DNA from: Cronobacter dublinensis subsp. dublinensis LMG 23823
GTDB lineage: Bacteria > Pseudomonadota > Gammaproteobacteria > Enterobacterales > Enterobacteriaceae
Length of the DNA: 64,000 nucleotides
Assembly (NCBI RefSeq): GCF_001277235.1
Contig: NZ_CP012266.1
Location: 1,240,001-1,304,000 of the forward strand
Direction of reading: 5' to 3'
Shown one piece after another: positions 9,187 to 17,325 of this stretch. The translations under genes and the position numbers were made by a program. Below the pieces are notes generated by a model that was given only the letters and a program-made list of their open reading frames with translations, was not told the DNA's origin and ran no database searches. Each line of letters begins with the position of its first letter. The stretch's first letter is position 1.

Positions 9187-9717
9187 ATGCGTAAAATAAA
9201 TTTTGCATACTGCGCACTGGCGCTCGGGCTGATCTCGGGTTATGCCCAGGCCGTGTCACAAGGAACGGTAACATTTAATGGAAAATTGATTGCTGAAACT
9301 TGTGAAATTGATACTAACGATGTTGATAAAACGGTAACTCTGCCGACTCTTTCTACCCAGACGCTTGCTAAAGCCGCAGATGAAGGAGGCACCACCACCT
9401 TTACAATCAAAGCGGTAAACTGCCCGGATGCGATTAAGAAAGTGGCTGCGCATTTTGAGGCACTTGATTCTACAGGCTTTAACCCGGTCACGGGCAACCT
9501 GACGAATGCGGCTACGACCGGCGCTGCAAAAAATGTCGAGGTACGTCTGTATAACATAGACTCAACTGTCATTCCTGTTGGTGGTACTGGTAAGGCGTTT
9601 GATGTTCAGTCTGATCAGACGGCGACGATGAGCTATGTTGGCGGCTATTACGCGACAGCGGCAACTGAACCTGGCGATGTAACTGCAAAAGTAAACTACA
9701 CCTTAAGTTATCCCTGA
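9187..9717 (+). CDS. Type 1-family major fimbrial subunit
   Basis: A 176-residue FimA-like pilin. A signal peptide ends at YAQA (about residue 22). The mature part has the paired pilin cysteines at about 38 (ETCEI) and 79 (VNCPD), the TVTLPTLST motif, and a C-terminal YTLSYP donor-strand end. It is exported and polymerised into the fimbrial shaft by chaperone and usher. It is probably the major subunit because it is first in the operon and is followed by a stem-loop before the chaperone gene, as in other pilus operons. It is closely similar in motif order to the minor pilin at 13241. Confidence 0.85.
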   Translation: MRKINFAYCALALGLISGYAQAVSQGTVTFNGKLIAETCEIDTNDVDKTVTLPTLSTQTLAKAADEGGTTTFTIKAVNCPDAIKKVAAHFEALDSTGFNPVTGNLTNAATTGAAKNVEVRLYNIDSTVIPVGGTGKAFDVQSDQTATMSYVGGYYATAATEPGDVTAKVNYTLSYP

Positions 9718-9729
9718 TTTTGAATATAT

Positions 9730-9752
9730 GGCAACCCGTACTGCGGGTTGCC
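9730..9752 (+). promoter_or_regulatory. Intercistronic stem-loop after the major pilin gene
   Basis: The arms GGCAACCCG (9730-9738) and CGGGTTGCC (9744-9752) pair perfectly around a 5-base loop, 12 bases after the pilin stop. There is no T-run. Such hairpins between the major pilin and chaperone genes commonly protect the pilin mRNA or weaken read-through; that role is inferred here. Confidence 0.6.
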
Positions 9753-9800
9753 AGCAAATGTCTTTGTGCTGCGGCAATTATAAATAATAAAGGTTTTGCT

Positions 9801-10559
9801 ATGTCTTTTCACTCCTTAAAGGTAATGGCTGTCTTTTTATGTGGAATATCCACGTGTACGGCATCAATGACGATTAGCGGCACACGAATCATATTTCCTG
9901 GCGACGAGAAAGATATTAGCGTTCGTACTAATAATAAAGGGAATCAGCCTGCATTAGTTCAGGTATGGGTCGATGATGGAAAAGCAGATGCCGATCTCAA
10001 TGCTGTTAAAATACCTTTTCTCGTAACGCCTCCGGTATACCGTGTAGAGCAAGGAAGAGGGCAAAGTGTACGTCTTATTTATAATGGCATGACTTTACCG
10101 CAGGATCGTGAATCGGTGTACTGGTTCAATATGCTTGAAATCCCACCTGCGCCTGCTGGCAACGCAAAGAAAAATCGTCTGGAATTAGCTTTTCGTACCA
10201 GGATTAAAATATTTTTTAGGCCGAAAATGTTGAGCAGTAACAGTGAAGAGAACACTGACAAACTTCGCTGGCAGATAATCAGCGATAATGTAAAAGGTAT
10301 CGGTGTAGAAGTGACGAATCCGACACCTTATTTTTTCTCTTTTGATACGGCAGTCATTAATACACAAAGTGGCAAGATCCCTCTTATTATGGATATGGTC
10401 GCACCAGGAGCTACGCGGAAATTTTATCCTGAAAAAAAATGGACAGCTCCGCTCACAATAAAATCTGTAAACTACTGGTTATTAAACGACTATGGTGCGT
10501 CTGTGATGAAAACACTCAAGTCAGCTGATAATAAAAAACCAACACTTTCTGAAAAATAA
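9801..10559 (+). CDS. Periplasmic fimbrial chaperone (FimC/PapD family)
   Basis: A protein of 252 residues. A signal peptide ends near CTAS (about residue 22). The G1-strand-side motif VYRVEQGRGQSVRLIYNG and ESVYWFNMLEIPP are diagnostic of PapD-like chaperones, with two immunoglobulin-like domains. It folds pilins in the periplasm by donor-strand complementation and hands them to the usher. I use the ATG at 9801, preceded by AAGG eight bases upstream and starting directly at the signal peptide; the frame stays open to an ATG at 9720, but that would put 27 unrelated residues and the stem-loop inside the gene. Confidence 0.9.
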   Translation: MSFHSLKVMAVFLCGISTCTASMTISGTRIIFPGDEKDISVRTNNKGNQPALVQVWVDDGKADADLNAVKIPFLVTPPVYRVEQGRGQSVRLIYNGMTLPQDRESVYWFNMLEIPPAPAGNAKKNRLELAFRTRIKIFFRPKMLSSNSEENTDKLRWQIISDNVKGIGVEVTNPTPYFFSFDTAVINTQSGKIPLIMDMVAPGATRKFYPEKKWTAPLTIKSVNYWLLNDYGASVMKTLKSADNKKPTLSEK

Positions 10560-10646
10560 AAAATAGCGCTTAAAATAAACTTGCTGTGTTCTCTTCAGGC
10601 TCCTGCATGACCCAGGAGCTAAAAAGGGTTGGGAGAGGCTTAACTT

Positions 10647-13256
10647 ATGAAAAATTATTTTTTTTACAGGGTGCGTACACTCCCATTATTAAAAAACAGT
10701 TCTTTTTTATTAAAGCCCTTGGTTAATTTAACCATAACGGCTATTTCAACCCTAATAGCATTTAATTCGGCGGCGAAAGATAATGATGCTGTAGCAGGGC
10801 CACAGTCTGTTGATTTTAATCAGGCATTTATACATGGGAAGAAATTTGATATTTCCCGATACGCGGAAGGTAATCCGGTAACGCCGGGTATTTACAAAAT
10901 CACTCTTATTTTGAACGGGCAAAATCGCGGACAGCATGATGTCCGGTTTGAGCAATATGCAGCAGAAAGAAATGCCCGACCTTGCTTAACTCTGAAACAG
11001 CTGGCAGAAATAGGTCTTCGTCTTGAGAAAAAGATACCGAAACAGCAACTTGAGGATCCCCGCTGTTATCGTTTTGATGAGCTGATCCCCAAAAGCCAGA
11101 TCAATTATAACTCGGCGGATTTTGAGCTTGCGCTTGATGTGCCACAGATTAACTTACTGCCGCAACCGCGAGGCTATATCGATCCCAGCCGCTGGGATGC
11201 AGGCAGTACTGCAGGTTTTGTTGATTATAGCGGGAGCTTTTATCGACTTTTTCAGAATGAAAACAAGGGGACGGGAGGCGATTCCTGGCAGGGTAATCTT
11301 GGTCTGTTAACGGGATTTAACTTTCATGGCTGGCGTTTACGTAAGCGTATTAACTCCGACTGGAGCAATGATAAAAGCATGCGTACGCAGAACCTGGCGG
11401 GATACGCGCAAACTGATATTACCCCTATAAAAAGCCAGATGACTCTGGGGGACTCCAACACCTCAGGCGATCTCTTTGACAGCTATAACATCAGGGGGGG
11501 GCAGCTGGAATCTGATGACCGAATGCTACCTGAAAGTTTACGTAACTATACGCCGGTGGTTCGCGGTATTGCAGATACCAACGCCAGAGTAAAGATCACC
11601 CAGCGAGGTCAGACGATTTATGAAACCGTCGTGCCTCCGGGGGCGTTTGAAATTACCGATATTGGCGCTATGGGCTATGGTGGCGATCTGGAAATGACGA
11701 TTATCGAGTCAGACGGGCGTCAGCGTATTCAGAATATCCCTTTTTCAGCGCCACCCATGCTTTTACATAAAGCGGTTTCGCGTTTTGCTATCTCAATAGG
11801 AAAGCTAAAAGATGATGCCGTTCATAATGAACCAACCGTTTTTCAAAGCGTTTATCATTATGGTCTGGCAAGTAATTATTCAGTGTACACAGGGTTTCAG
11901 ATCTCTGGTCATTATTATTCGATGGCTGTGGGTCATGCTGTCAATACGCCAATAGGCGGTATTTCAATGGATATTACCCATGCGAAAAGCGATCTGGCCG
12001 GCTCAAAAGAATCGAGCGGTAATAGTTTCAAAATAGGTTTGACAAAATATGTTAGCCCTACTGATACTAACCTCACACTGGCTGCCTATCGTTATTCATC
12101 TAAAGGTTTTTATAGCTTTAGGGAAGCCAGTATTGCGCGCTATGGAGATGATGAAAATTATAACGCGAGCGATTATCGTACCCGGCAACGTCTGACAGCG
12201 AATATTTCGCAGTCTCTTTGGGCTGGAAGCTTTATCAATCTCAGCGCCAGCATTTACCGTTACTGGGACAACAAAGCGGCCTCTAAGCAATATTCTATTT
12301 CATGGACGCAGACCCAGCGTTATTTCTCATGGACTTTAAGCGCCATGAGAACACGAGACGAAGATGATAATTATGACGACACCTATATGGTGACGATTAA
12401 TGTTCCTTTAGGGCGAGGAACGAACGAGAAACCGCTCTTTAACTCACTGTACTCCACCATGACGCACAGCGATTCCGGAGATTCCTTGTGGCAGCTAAAT
12501 GCGACAGGCAGTCAGGGGGCACAAAATGAAATTAATTACGGAATCGGTACTACTGTAAGTAAAAATGACGATATGCCCAGTGAAGAGCAACTTCGCGGGA
12601 ATATGAGCTATGACTCTCCGGCAGGTCAGTTCTCGGCGACGGCCTCCATGAGTAATCGCTCAGCGCGGCAGATATCAGCTACGGCAAATGGAAGCCTTGT
12701 CGCTCATAAAGGCGGGATCACTGCGGGACCATCTATTGGCGATTATCCGTTTGCGATTATTGGCGTGCCGGGAGCCGAAGGCGCACGAGTCTATAACGGA
12801 CATGGTGCAAAAATAGATAGTGCAGGCTATGCAATTGTTCCATCCCTGACGCCCTATCAGGAGAATATTGTCTCTGTCGATTACAAAGGATTGCCAGATA
12901 CCGTTGATGTGCTGGAAAACCAAAAAACCGTGGTGCCGCGTATGGGTTCGGCGATTGTTGTTGATATGAAAACTCTGGTAGGGCGTCCGATGATCCTTAT
13001 CGTGAAAGATATCGCCGGGCAGTTTTTACCCATTGGCGCACAAATCGTCGACGATAAAAATGTGCCTCAAAGCATTATCGGTCAGGGCGGCATGGCGTTT
13101 GTGCGTGGATGGGATCCAGAAACGCATCGCCTTTATACCGTGTGGAATGAAAACAAAAACAGATGCCTGGTGAAGACGAGTAACGCTAAGCAGTCTTTAC
13201 ATGATTTACCCGATGGGCAAATCGTGCAGATGGAGGTGACATGTATCCCGCAATAA
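10647..13256 (+). CDS. Outer-membrane fimbrial usher (FimD/PapC family)
   Basis: A protein of 869 residues, typical usher size. After a long signal region (about 43 residues) come the N-terminal binding domain (VDFNQAFI, DISRYAEGN), the 24-strand beta barrel with the plug region (RGIADTNARVKITQRGQ, YETVVPPGAFEITDI), and the C-terminal domains ending MEVTCIPQ. It forms the secretion pore for pilins and nucleates the fibre. GGAGAGG lies 8 bases before the ATG. It follows the chaperone by 87 bases and overlaps the minor pilin gene by 16 bases. Confidence 0.94.
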   Translation: MKNYFFYRVRTLPLLKNSSFLLKPLVNLTITAISTLIAFNSAAKDNDAVAGPQSVDFNQAFIHGKKFDISRYAEGNPVTPGIYKITLILNGQNRGQHDVRFEQYAAERNARPCLTLKQLAEIGLRLEKKIPKQQLEDPRCYRFDELIPKSQINYNSADFELALDVPQINLLPQPRGYIDPSRWDAGSTAGFVDYSGSFYRLFQNENKGTGGDSWQGNLGLLTGFNFHGWRLRKRINSDWSNDKSMRTQNLAGYAQTDITPIKSQMTLGDSNTSGDLFDSYNIRGGQLESDDRMLPESLRNYTPVVRGIADTNARVKITQRGQTIYETVVPPGAFEITDIGAMGYGGDLEMTIIESDGRQRIQNIPFSAPPMLLHKAVSRFAISIGKLKDDAVHNEPTVFQSVYHYGLASNYSVYTGFQISGHYYSMAVGHAVNTPIGGISMDITHAKSDLAGSKESSGNSFKIGLTKYVSPTDTNLTLAAYRYSSKGFYSFREASIARYGDDENYNASDYRTRQRLTANISQSLWAGSFINLSASIYRYWDNKAASKQYSISWTQTQRYFSWTLSAMRTRDEDDNYDDTYMVTINVPLGRGTNEKPLFNSLYSTMTHSDSGDSLWQLNATGSQGAQNEINYGIGTTVSKNDDMPSEEQLRGNMSYDSPAGQFSATASMSNRSARQISATANGSLVAHKGGITAGPSIGDYPFAIIGVPGAEGARVYNGHGAKIDSAGYAIVPSLTPYQENIVSVDYKGLPDTVDVLENQKTVVPRMGSAIVVDMKTLVGRPMILIVKDIAGQFLPIGAQIVDDKNVPQSIIGQGGMAFVRGWDPETHRLYTVWNENKNRCLVKTSNAKQSLHDLPDGQIVQMEVTCIPQ

Positions 13257-13837
13257 TGTCATACAGAATAAGATGTTTGATATCACGCATAATGTTGGCG
13301 ATGTTTGCTCTCTGTTATACAGGGTTATGCTTTGCGGAACGATGCGTTAATACCGATGATTGTAGGATCACGGTTTCTTTCAAAGGTAAATATATGGAAG
13401 AGACATGTGATGTGAGCATTAACAATGCGTCATCATCAGAGACCATTACGCTGCCCACGCTCTCAACTAACGTTTTACAAAAAGCGGGGAATGAGGCTGG
13501 GAGTCAGCAGTTTTCGATTACGCTTAAGCACTGCCCGGTTGATAAAACGGTAATGTTAAGCTTTGTGAATGATAGTGGTTATTCTGATAACAACACCGGC
13601 AATCTTATCAATGATGCAGGAAGTGGTTATAGCGAGAATGTTCAGGTACGTTTGCGTAAAACAGACGGCACACAGATGATAATTAATGATGATGGTAGTG
13701 CGCAATCTTATGTTATCCCTGCGACTGGCGAAGATATTACGCACTATTACATTGCGGCCTATTATGCGACAGGTGACCATACTGTGACCTCAGGCGAGAT
13801 AAGCACAATCGCAAATATAGATTTAGTCTATAAATAA
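13241..13837 (+). CDS. Minor fimbrial subunit
   Basis: A pilin of 198 residues with a signal peptide ending near LCFA, the TITLPTLST motif, paired cysteines (ETCDV and KHCPV) and a C-terminal strand ending DLVYK. Its motifs parallel the major pilin at 9187, suggesting duplication. It also carries an extra Cys pair just after the signal peptide (RCVNTDDCR). The ATG at 13241 lies inside the usher gene and has GGAGG four bases upstream. A second in-frame ATG at 13256 overlaps the usher stop as TAATG, so that start is also possible. It is the last gene of the four-gene fimbrial operon; no tip adhesin follows. Confidence 0.8.
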   Translation: MYPAIMSYRIRCLISRIMLAMFALCYTGLCFAERCVNTDDCRITVSFKGKYMEETCDVSINNASSSETITLPTLSTNVLQKAGNEAGSQQFSITLKHCPVDKTVMLSFVNDSGYSDNNTGNLINDAGSGYSENVQVRLRKTDGTQMIINDDGSAQSYVIPATGEDITHYYIAAYYATGDHTVTSGEISTIANIDLVYK

Positions 13838-13887
13838 CAGCATTTACTCCACGGCTGTAAGTGCAGAAATACTGTGTGTAAATGCTG
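13838..13887 (+). repeat. Inverted repeat between fimbrial operon and tssB
   Basis: CAGCATTTAC (13838-13847) and GTAAATGCTG (13878-13887) are exact reverse complements separated by 30 bases. The first arm begins one base after the minor pilin stop codon. There is no T-run. It may be a stem-loop ending the fimbrial unit or a scar at the junction between fimbrial and T6SS genes. Confidence 0.4.
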
Positions 13888-13930
13888 GGATGTTGTTATT
13901 ACTGTTCACCGGATAGGGATGAAGGTACAT

Positions 13931-14461
13931 ATGGTAAGTAAAAGTAGCTCTCAAAAGTTTATTGCAAGAAACCGGGCGCCGCGCGTACAGATCGAGTACG
14001 ACGTGGAAATTTATGGCAGTGAGAAAAAAATTGAGTTGCCTTTTGTTATGGGCGTACTGGCTGACTTATCCGGTAAGCCTCTTGAACCTTTACCTGCTGT
14101 TGCTGACAGGAAGTTCCTCGATATTGATATCGACAATTTCGATGAGCGTATGAAAGCAATGAAGCCGCGGGTCGCTATTTGCGTCCCAAATACGCTTTCA
14201 GGGGAAGGACAACTGATGGTTGATATTTCTTTTGAAAGTATGGATGACTTCTCGCCGGATGCAATAGCGAAGAAAGTAGAGCCGCTGGCGCAGCTACTGG
14301 AGGCGCGTACACAGTTAGCCACGCTGCAGACGTATATGGATGGTAAAGCGGGAGCTGAAGAGCTCGTCATGAAATTACTTAACGATAAAGCGCTGATGAA
14401 AACATTGGCATCCACACCGAAGCCACAACAAGCATCAACTGAAATCGCGCAAGAAGAGTAA
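13931..14461 (+). CDS. tssB: T6SS contractile sheath small subunit TssB (VipA)
   Basis: A protein of 176 residues, usual for TssB, with NRAPRVQIEYDVE, KIELPFVMGVLADLSG and the C-terminal alpha-helical stretch LLEARTQLATLQTYMDGK. TssB and TssC polymerise into the contractile sheath around the Hcp tube. I use the ATG at 13931, with GAAGG five bases upstream and the family-typical short N-terminus; the frame extends to 13874 without homology-like sequence. Normally tssB is close to clpV; here they are separated by the fimbrial operon. Confidence 0.93.
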   Translation: MVSKSSSQKFIARNRAPRVQIEYDVEIYGSEKKIELPFVMGVLADLSGKPLEPLPAVADRKFLDIDIDNFDERMKAMKPRVAICVPNTLSGEGQLMVDISFESMDDFSPDAIAKKVEPLAQLLEARTQLATLQTYMDGKAGAEELVMKLLNDKALMKTLASTPKPQQASTEIAQEE

Positions 14462-14477
14462 GCGGAGATAACGGAAT

Positions 14478-15980
14478 ATGTCCACGTCCAAGATACAACA
14501 ATCGCATCATGCTCAGGCACAAACCGTTGAAGTCGATGATTTCAACGTGCTTCTGGCAAAGGAATTTAAACCGCGTTCAGATCAGACACGTGCTGCGGTC
14601 GAAGGGGCTGTGAAAACGCTGGCGGAACAGGCGCTCGTCAATGCAGTCACGCTATCCGATGATGCTTATAAGTGCATTGCATCTATCATTGCGGAAATTG
14701 ACCGGAAGCTCTCTGAGCAAATTAACCTCGTTTTACACCATGCAGAGTTCCAGTCGCTTGAAAGCGCCTGGCGTGGTTTGCATTACCTGGTGACGAATAC
14801 CGAAACGGACGAAAAGTTAAAGCTCCGGTTCCTTGATATTTCTAAGGGCGACTTGCGGCGTACCATGAAGCGTTATAAAGGCGTCGCGTGGGATCAGAGC
14901 CCTCTGTTTAAAAAGATCTACGAAGAAGAGTACGGGCAACTGGGCGGTGAGCCTTACGGATGTCTGGTCGCAGATTATTATTTTGATCATACCGCGCCGG
15001 ATGTCGATTTGCTGGCCTCTATCGCTAAGGTGGCGGCGTCTGCCCATGTGCCGTTTATTACGGGCGCTTCTCCGTCTGTTCTGCAAATGGAATCGTGGCA
15101 GGAGCTTTCGAACCCACGCGACCTCACCAAGATTTTTACGCAAAATCTTGAGTATGCGGCCTGGAATTCGCTGCGACTGGCGGAAGATTCTCGCTATATC
15201 GGCCTTGCGATGCCGCGCTTTTTGGCGCGCCTGCCTTACGGCATCCGGACCAACCCTGTCGATGAGTTTCATTTTGAAGAAACCACCGATGGCGCCGATC
15301 ATTCCAAATATGTCTGGTCGAATGCCGCCTATGCCATGGCAGTGAATATTAACCGTTCATTCAAAGAGTATGGCTGGTGTACCCTGATTCGCGGTGTTGA
15401 AAGCGGCGGTGTGGTAGAAGGACTGCCGTGCCACACCTTCCCGACGGATGATGGCGGCATTGATATGAAATGTCCGACCGAAATTGCTATTTCAGACCGC
15501 CGTGAAGCCGAGCTCGCAAAAAATGGCTTCATTCCGCTGGTGCACCGTAAAAATACGGATTACGCTGCGTTTATTGGCGCGCAGTCATTGCAGAAACCTG
15601 CCGAATATTATGATCCCGACGCCACGGCGAATGCGAATTTATCCGCACGCCTGCCTTATATGTTTGCCTGCTCTCGTTTTGCGCATTATCTCAAATGTAT
15701 CGTTCGCGATAAAATTGGGACATTCAAAGAACGCGATGATATGCAGCGCTGGTTAAATGACTGGATCATGAATTATGTCGATGCCGATCCGTCTAACTCA
15801 TCGATTGAAACCAAATCGCGTCGACCGCTCGCCGCAGCTGAAGTGATTGTAGAAGATGTTGAAGGGAATCCGGGCTATTACCAGGCGAAATTCTTTTTAC
15901 GTCCCCATTTCCAGCTTGAGGGCTTGACGGTTTCATTGCGTATGGTCGCAAAACTCCCTTCTTTGAAACACGTAGCCTGA
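14478..15980 (+). CDS. tssC: T6SS contractile sheath large subunit TssC (VipB)
   Basis: A protein of 500 residues, full length for TssC. Recognisable parts are FQSLESAWRGLHYLV, the GEPYGCLVADYYFDH stretch, LPYGIRTNPVDEFHFEE and the C-terminal FFLRPHFQLEGLTVSLRMV. It starts 16 bases after tssB and is co-transcribed. The C-terminal half contains the strands that mesh with TssB and are exposed to ClpV after contraction. Confidence 0.96.
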   Translation: MSTSKIQQSHHAQAQTVEVDDFNVLLAKEFKPRSDQTRAAVEGAVKTLAEQALVNAVTLSDDAYKCIASIIAEIDRKLSEQINLVLHHAEFQSLESAWRGLHYLVTNTETDEKLKLRFLDISKGDLRRTMKRYKGVAWDQSPLFKKIYEEEYGQLGGEPYGCLVADYYFDHTAPDVDLLASIAKVAASAHVPFITGASPSVLQMESWQELSNPRDLTKIFTQNLEYAAWNSLRLAEDSRYIGLAMPRFLARLPYGIRTNPVDEFHFEETTDGADHSKYVWSNAAYAMAVNINRSFKEYGWCTLIRGVESGGVVEGLPCHTFPTDDGGIDMKCPTEIAISDRREAELAKNGFIPLVHRKNTDYAAFIGAQSLQKPAEYYDPDATANANLSARLPYMFACSRFAHYLKCIVRDKIGTFKERDDMQRWLNDWIMNYVDADPSNSSIETKSRRPLAAAEVIVEDVEGNPGYYQAKFFLRPHFQLEGLTVSLRMVAKLPSLKHVA

Positions 15981-16014
15981 TCTTATTTTTCTGGACAATA
16001 AAGGCTTAGCAAAA

Positions 16015-16039
16015 TTTTGTAATACGTAATATTACAAAA
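16015..16039 (+). promoter_or_regulatory. Perfect A+T-rich inverted repeat upstream of hcp
   Basis: TTTTGTAATA (16015-16024) and TATTACAAAA (16030-16039) pair perfectly around CGTAA, 35 bases after the tssC stop and 100 bases before hcp. A related palindrome ATTACGTAAT lies at 16689-16698, after hcp and ahead of tssJ. The symmetry suggests an operator or a weak stem-loop. I cannot assign a regulator. Confidence 0.4.
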
Positions 16040-16139
16040 AAAGAAAACAGGCAGTGACTTCTTGTTATGGGAGACCATTGTCTGTTTTTAAGGTGGCGTT
16101 ATTCGCCATGTGTAGATAACCGTGCTCAAGAGGAATGAT

Positions 16140-16625
16140 ATGGCACAGGATATGTTTATTAAAATTGATGGCATCGAAGGGGAATCATTAGATGCCACTC
16201 ATAAAAATGAAATTCAGGTTCTGGCATGGCACTGGAGTGTCGCTCAGCACTCTAACATGCATAGCGGCTCAGGCGGTGGCTCCGGTAAAGCGACCGTAGC
16301 CGACTTCTGCTTTGAGCACTATGTGGATAAAGCGACGCCGAACCTCGTGAGCTACTGTCTGACCGGTAAACATATTAAAAACATTCAGTTTGTTATTCGT
16401 AAAGCAGGCGGCGATCCGCTGGAATATCTGCTGATTAAATTTACCGACGTCATCATTACCGGCGTGGATGTTATGGGTTCGCTGGAAGATGAAACGCGTC
16501 CGCGTGAATCGGTACGTTTCGCCTTCACGAAGATGACGGAAGATTACGTCATGCAGAATGCGGAAGGTCAGAAAGCGGGCGTTATTTCAGCAAGCTATGA
16601 CGTTAAAGCAAACCTGCACGGCTAA
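16140..16625 (+). CDS. hcp: T6SS tube protein Hcp (TssD)
   Basis: A protein of 161 residues beginning MAQDMFIKIDGIEGES, with VLAWHWSV, the Gly/Ser-rich HSGSGGGSGKA loop and VRFAFTKM, all typical of Hcp. Hexamers stack into the inner tube that is expelled by the sheath. I use ATG 16140 behind AGAGGA; an in-frame ATG at 16122 would add six unrelated residues. It has its own upstream gap and a strong terminator downstream, as expected for the most abundant T6SS protein. Confidence 0.96.
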   Translation: MAQDMFIKIDGIEGESLDATHKNEIQVLAWHWSVAQHSNMHSGSGGGSGKATVADFCFEHYVDKATPNLVSYCLTGKHIKNIQFVIRKAGGDPLEYLLIKFTDVIITGVDVMGSLEDETRPRESVRFAFTKMTEDYVMQNAEGQKAGVISASYDVKANLHG

Positions 16626-16643
16626 TTAGCCAGAGGGTGAAAG

Positions 16644-16675
16644 AAAACTTGCCGTTATATGACGGCAAGTTTTTA
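16644..16675 (+). terminator. Rho-independent terminator after hcp
   Basis: AAAACTTGCCGT (16644-16655) pairs with ACGGCAAGTTTT (16662-16673) over 12 bp around a 6-base loop and runs into a T-tract, 18 bases after the hcp stop. It should cap the hcp transcript; tssJ therefore needs read-through or its own promoter. Confidence 0.85.
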
Positions 16676-16746
16676 CCGAACAGTATTCATTACGTAATAA
16701 AGCATGGCTGGAAAGTGAAATTGCCTGAATTAATGAGTTATTTCGA

Positions 16747-17325
16747 ATGACAACTGGTTTAATTGCCTGGTTAAGAGGCGCTGTTTCCCGTACAGGTAAA
16801 GCAGCTGCGCAGACATTTATCCTGATGCTGATAATGTGTCTGGTGACCGCCTGTCATTCTGTGCCGCCAGAAGCGAACGCTAATCAATGGGTGCTGAATT
16901 TAAGCGCCGGCGCGAAGGTGAATCCCAATGCGCGAGGTATTGCGAGTCCGCTGAAGGTCACTATTTATAAGTTAAATACGGATGAAGCGTTTCTGGATGC
17001 CGGTTATCTGACGCTGATGCAGACGCCCGATCCAGAATTACAAGCGCAGATGCAAAAAGTTTATGAGGGTATTTTGCGGCCCAATGAAAAACGGCGCGTT
17101 ACGGTGCAGGCGGATAATACGACGCATGCTCTCGGTATTGTGGCGGCCTATCGGGATATTGAAAAAGCGCGATGGAGTGAAGCCTTGCGCATTCCTGAGA
17201 CGTCGTCACCTGCCTGGTATCAGAAATTCTGGCCCTGGAAACCCGACCCGGCGCCGCAACGCGTAGATATTGCTTTCGATAAATTACAAATAACTATCAA
17301 TGGATTGGATCGTGAGAACGAATAA
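16747..17325 (+). CDS. tssJ: T6SS outer-membrane lipoprotein TssJ
   Basis: A protein of 192 residues with a lipoprotein signal whose lipobox LVTAC places the lipidated Cys at residue 36. The mature part has the short transthyretin-like TssJ layout (WVLNLSAGAKVNPNA, SPLKVTIYKL, VTVQADNTTHALGIVAAYRD). It anchors the TssL-TssM complex to the outer membrane. The N-terminus before the hydrophobic segment is long (about 20 residues), and the start is not backed by a clear ribosome site. It overlaps tssK. Confidence 0.88.
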   Translation: MTTGLIAWLRGAVSRTGKAAAQTFILMLIMCLVTACHSVPPEANANQWVLNLSAGAKVNPNARGIASPLKVTIYKLNTDEAFLDAGYLTLMQTPDPELQAQMQKVYEGILRPNEKRRVTVQADNTTHALGIVAAYRDIEKARWSEALRIPETSSPAWYQKFWPWKPDPAPQRVDIAFDKLQITINGLDRENE

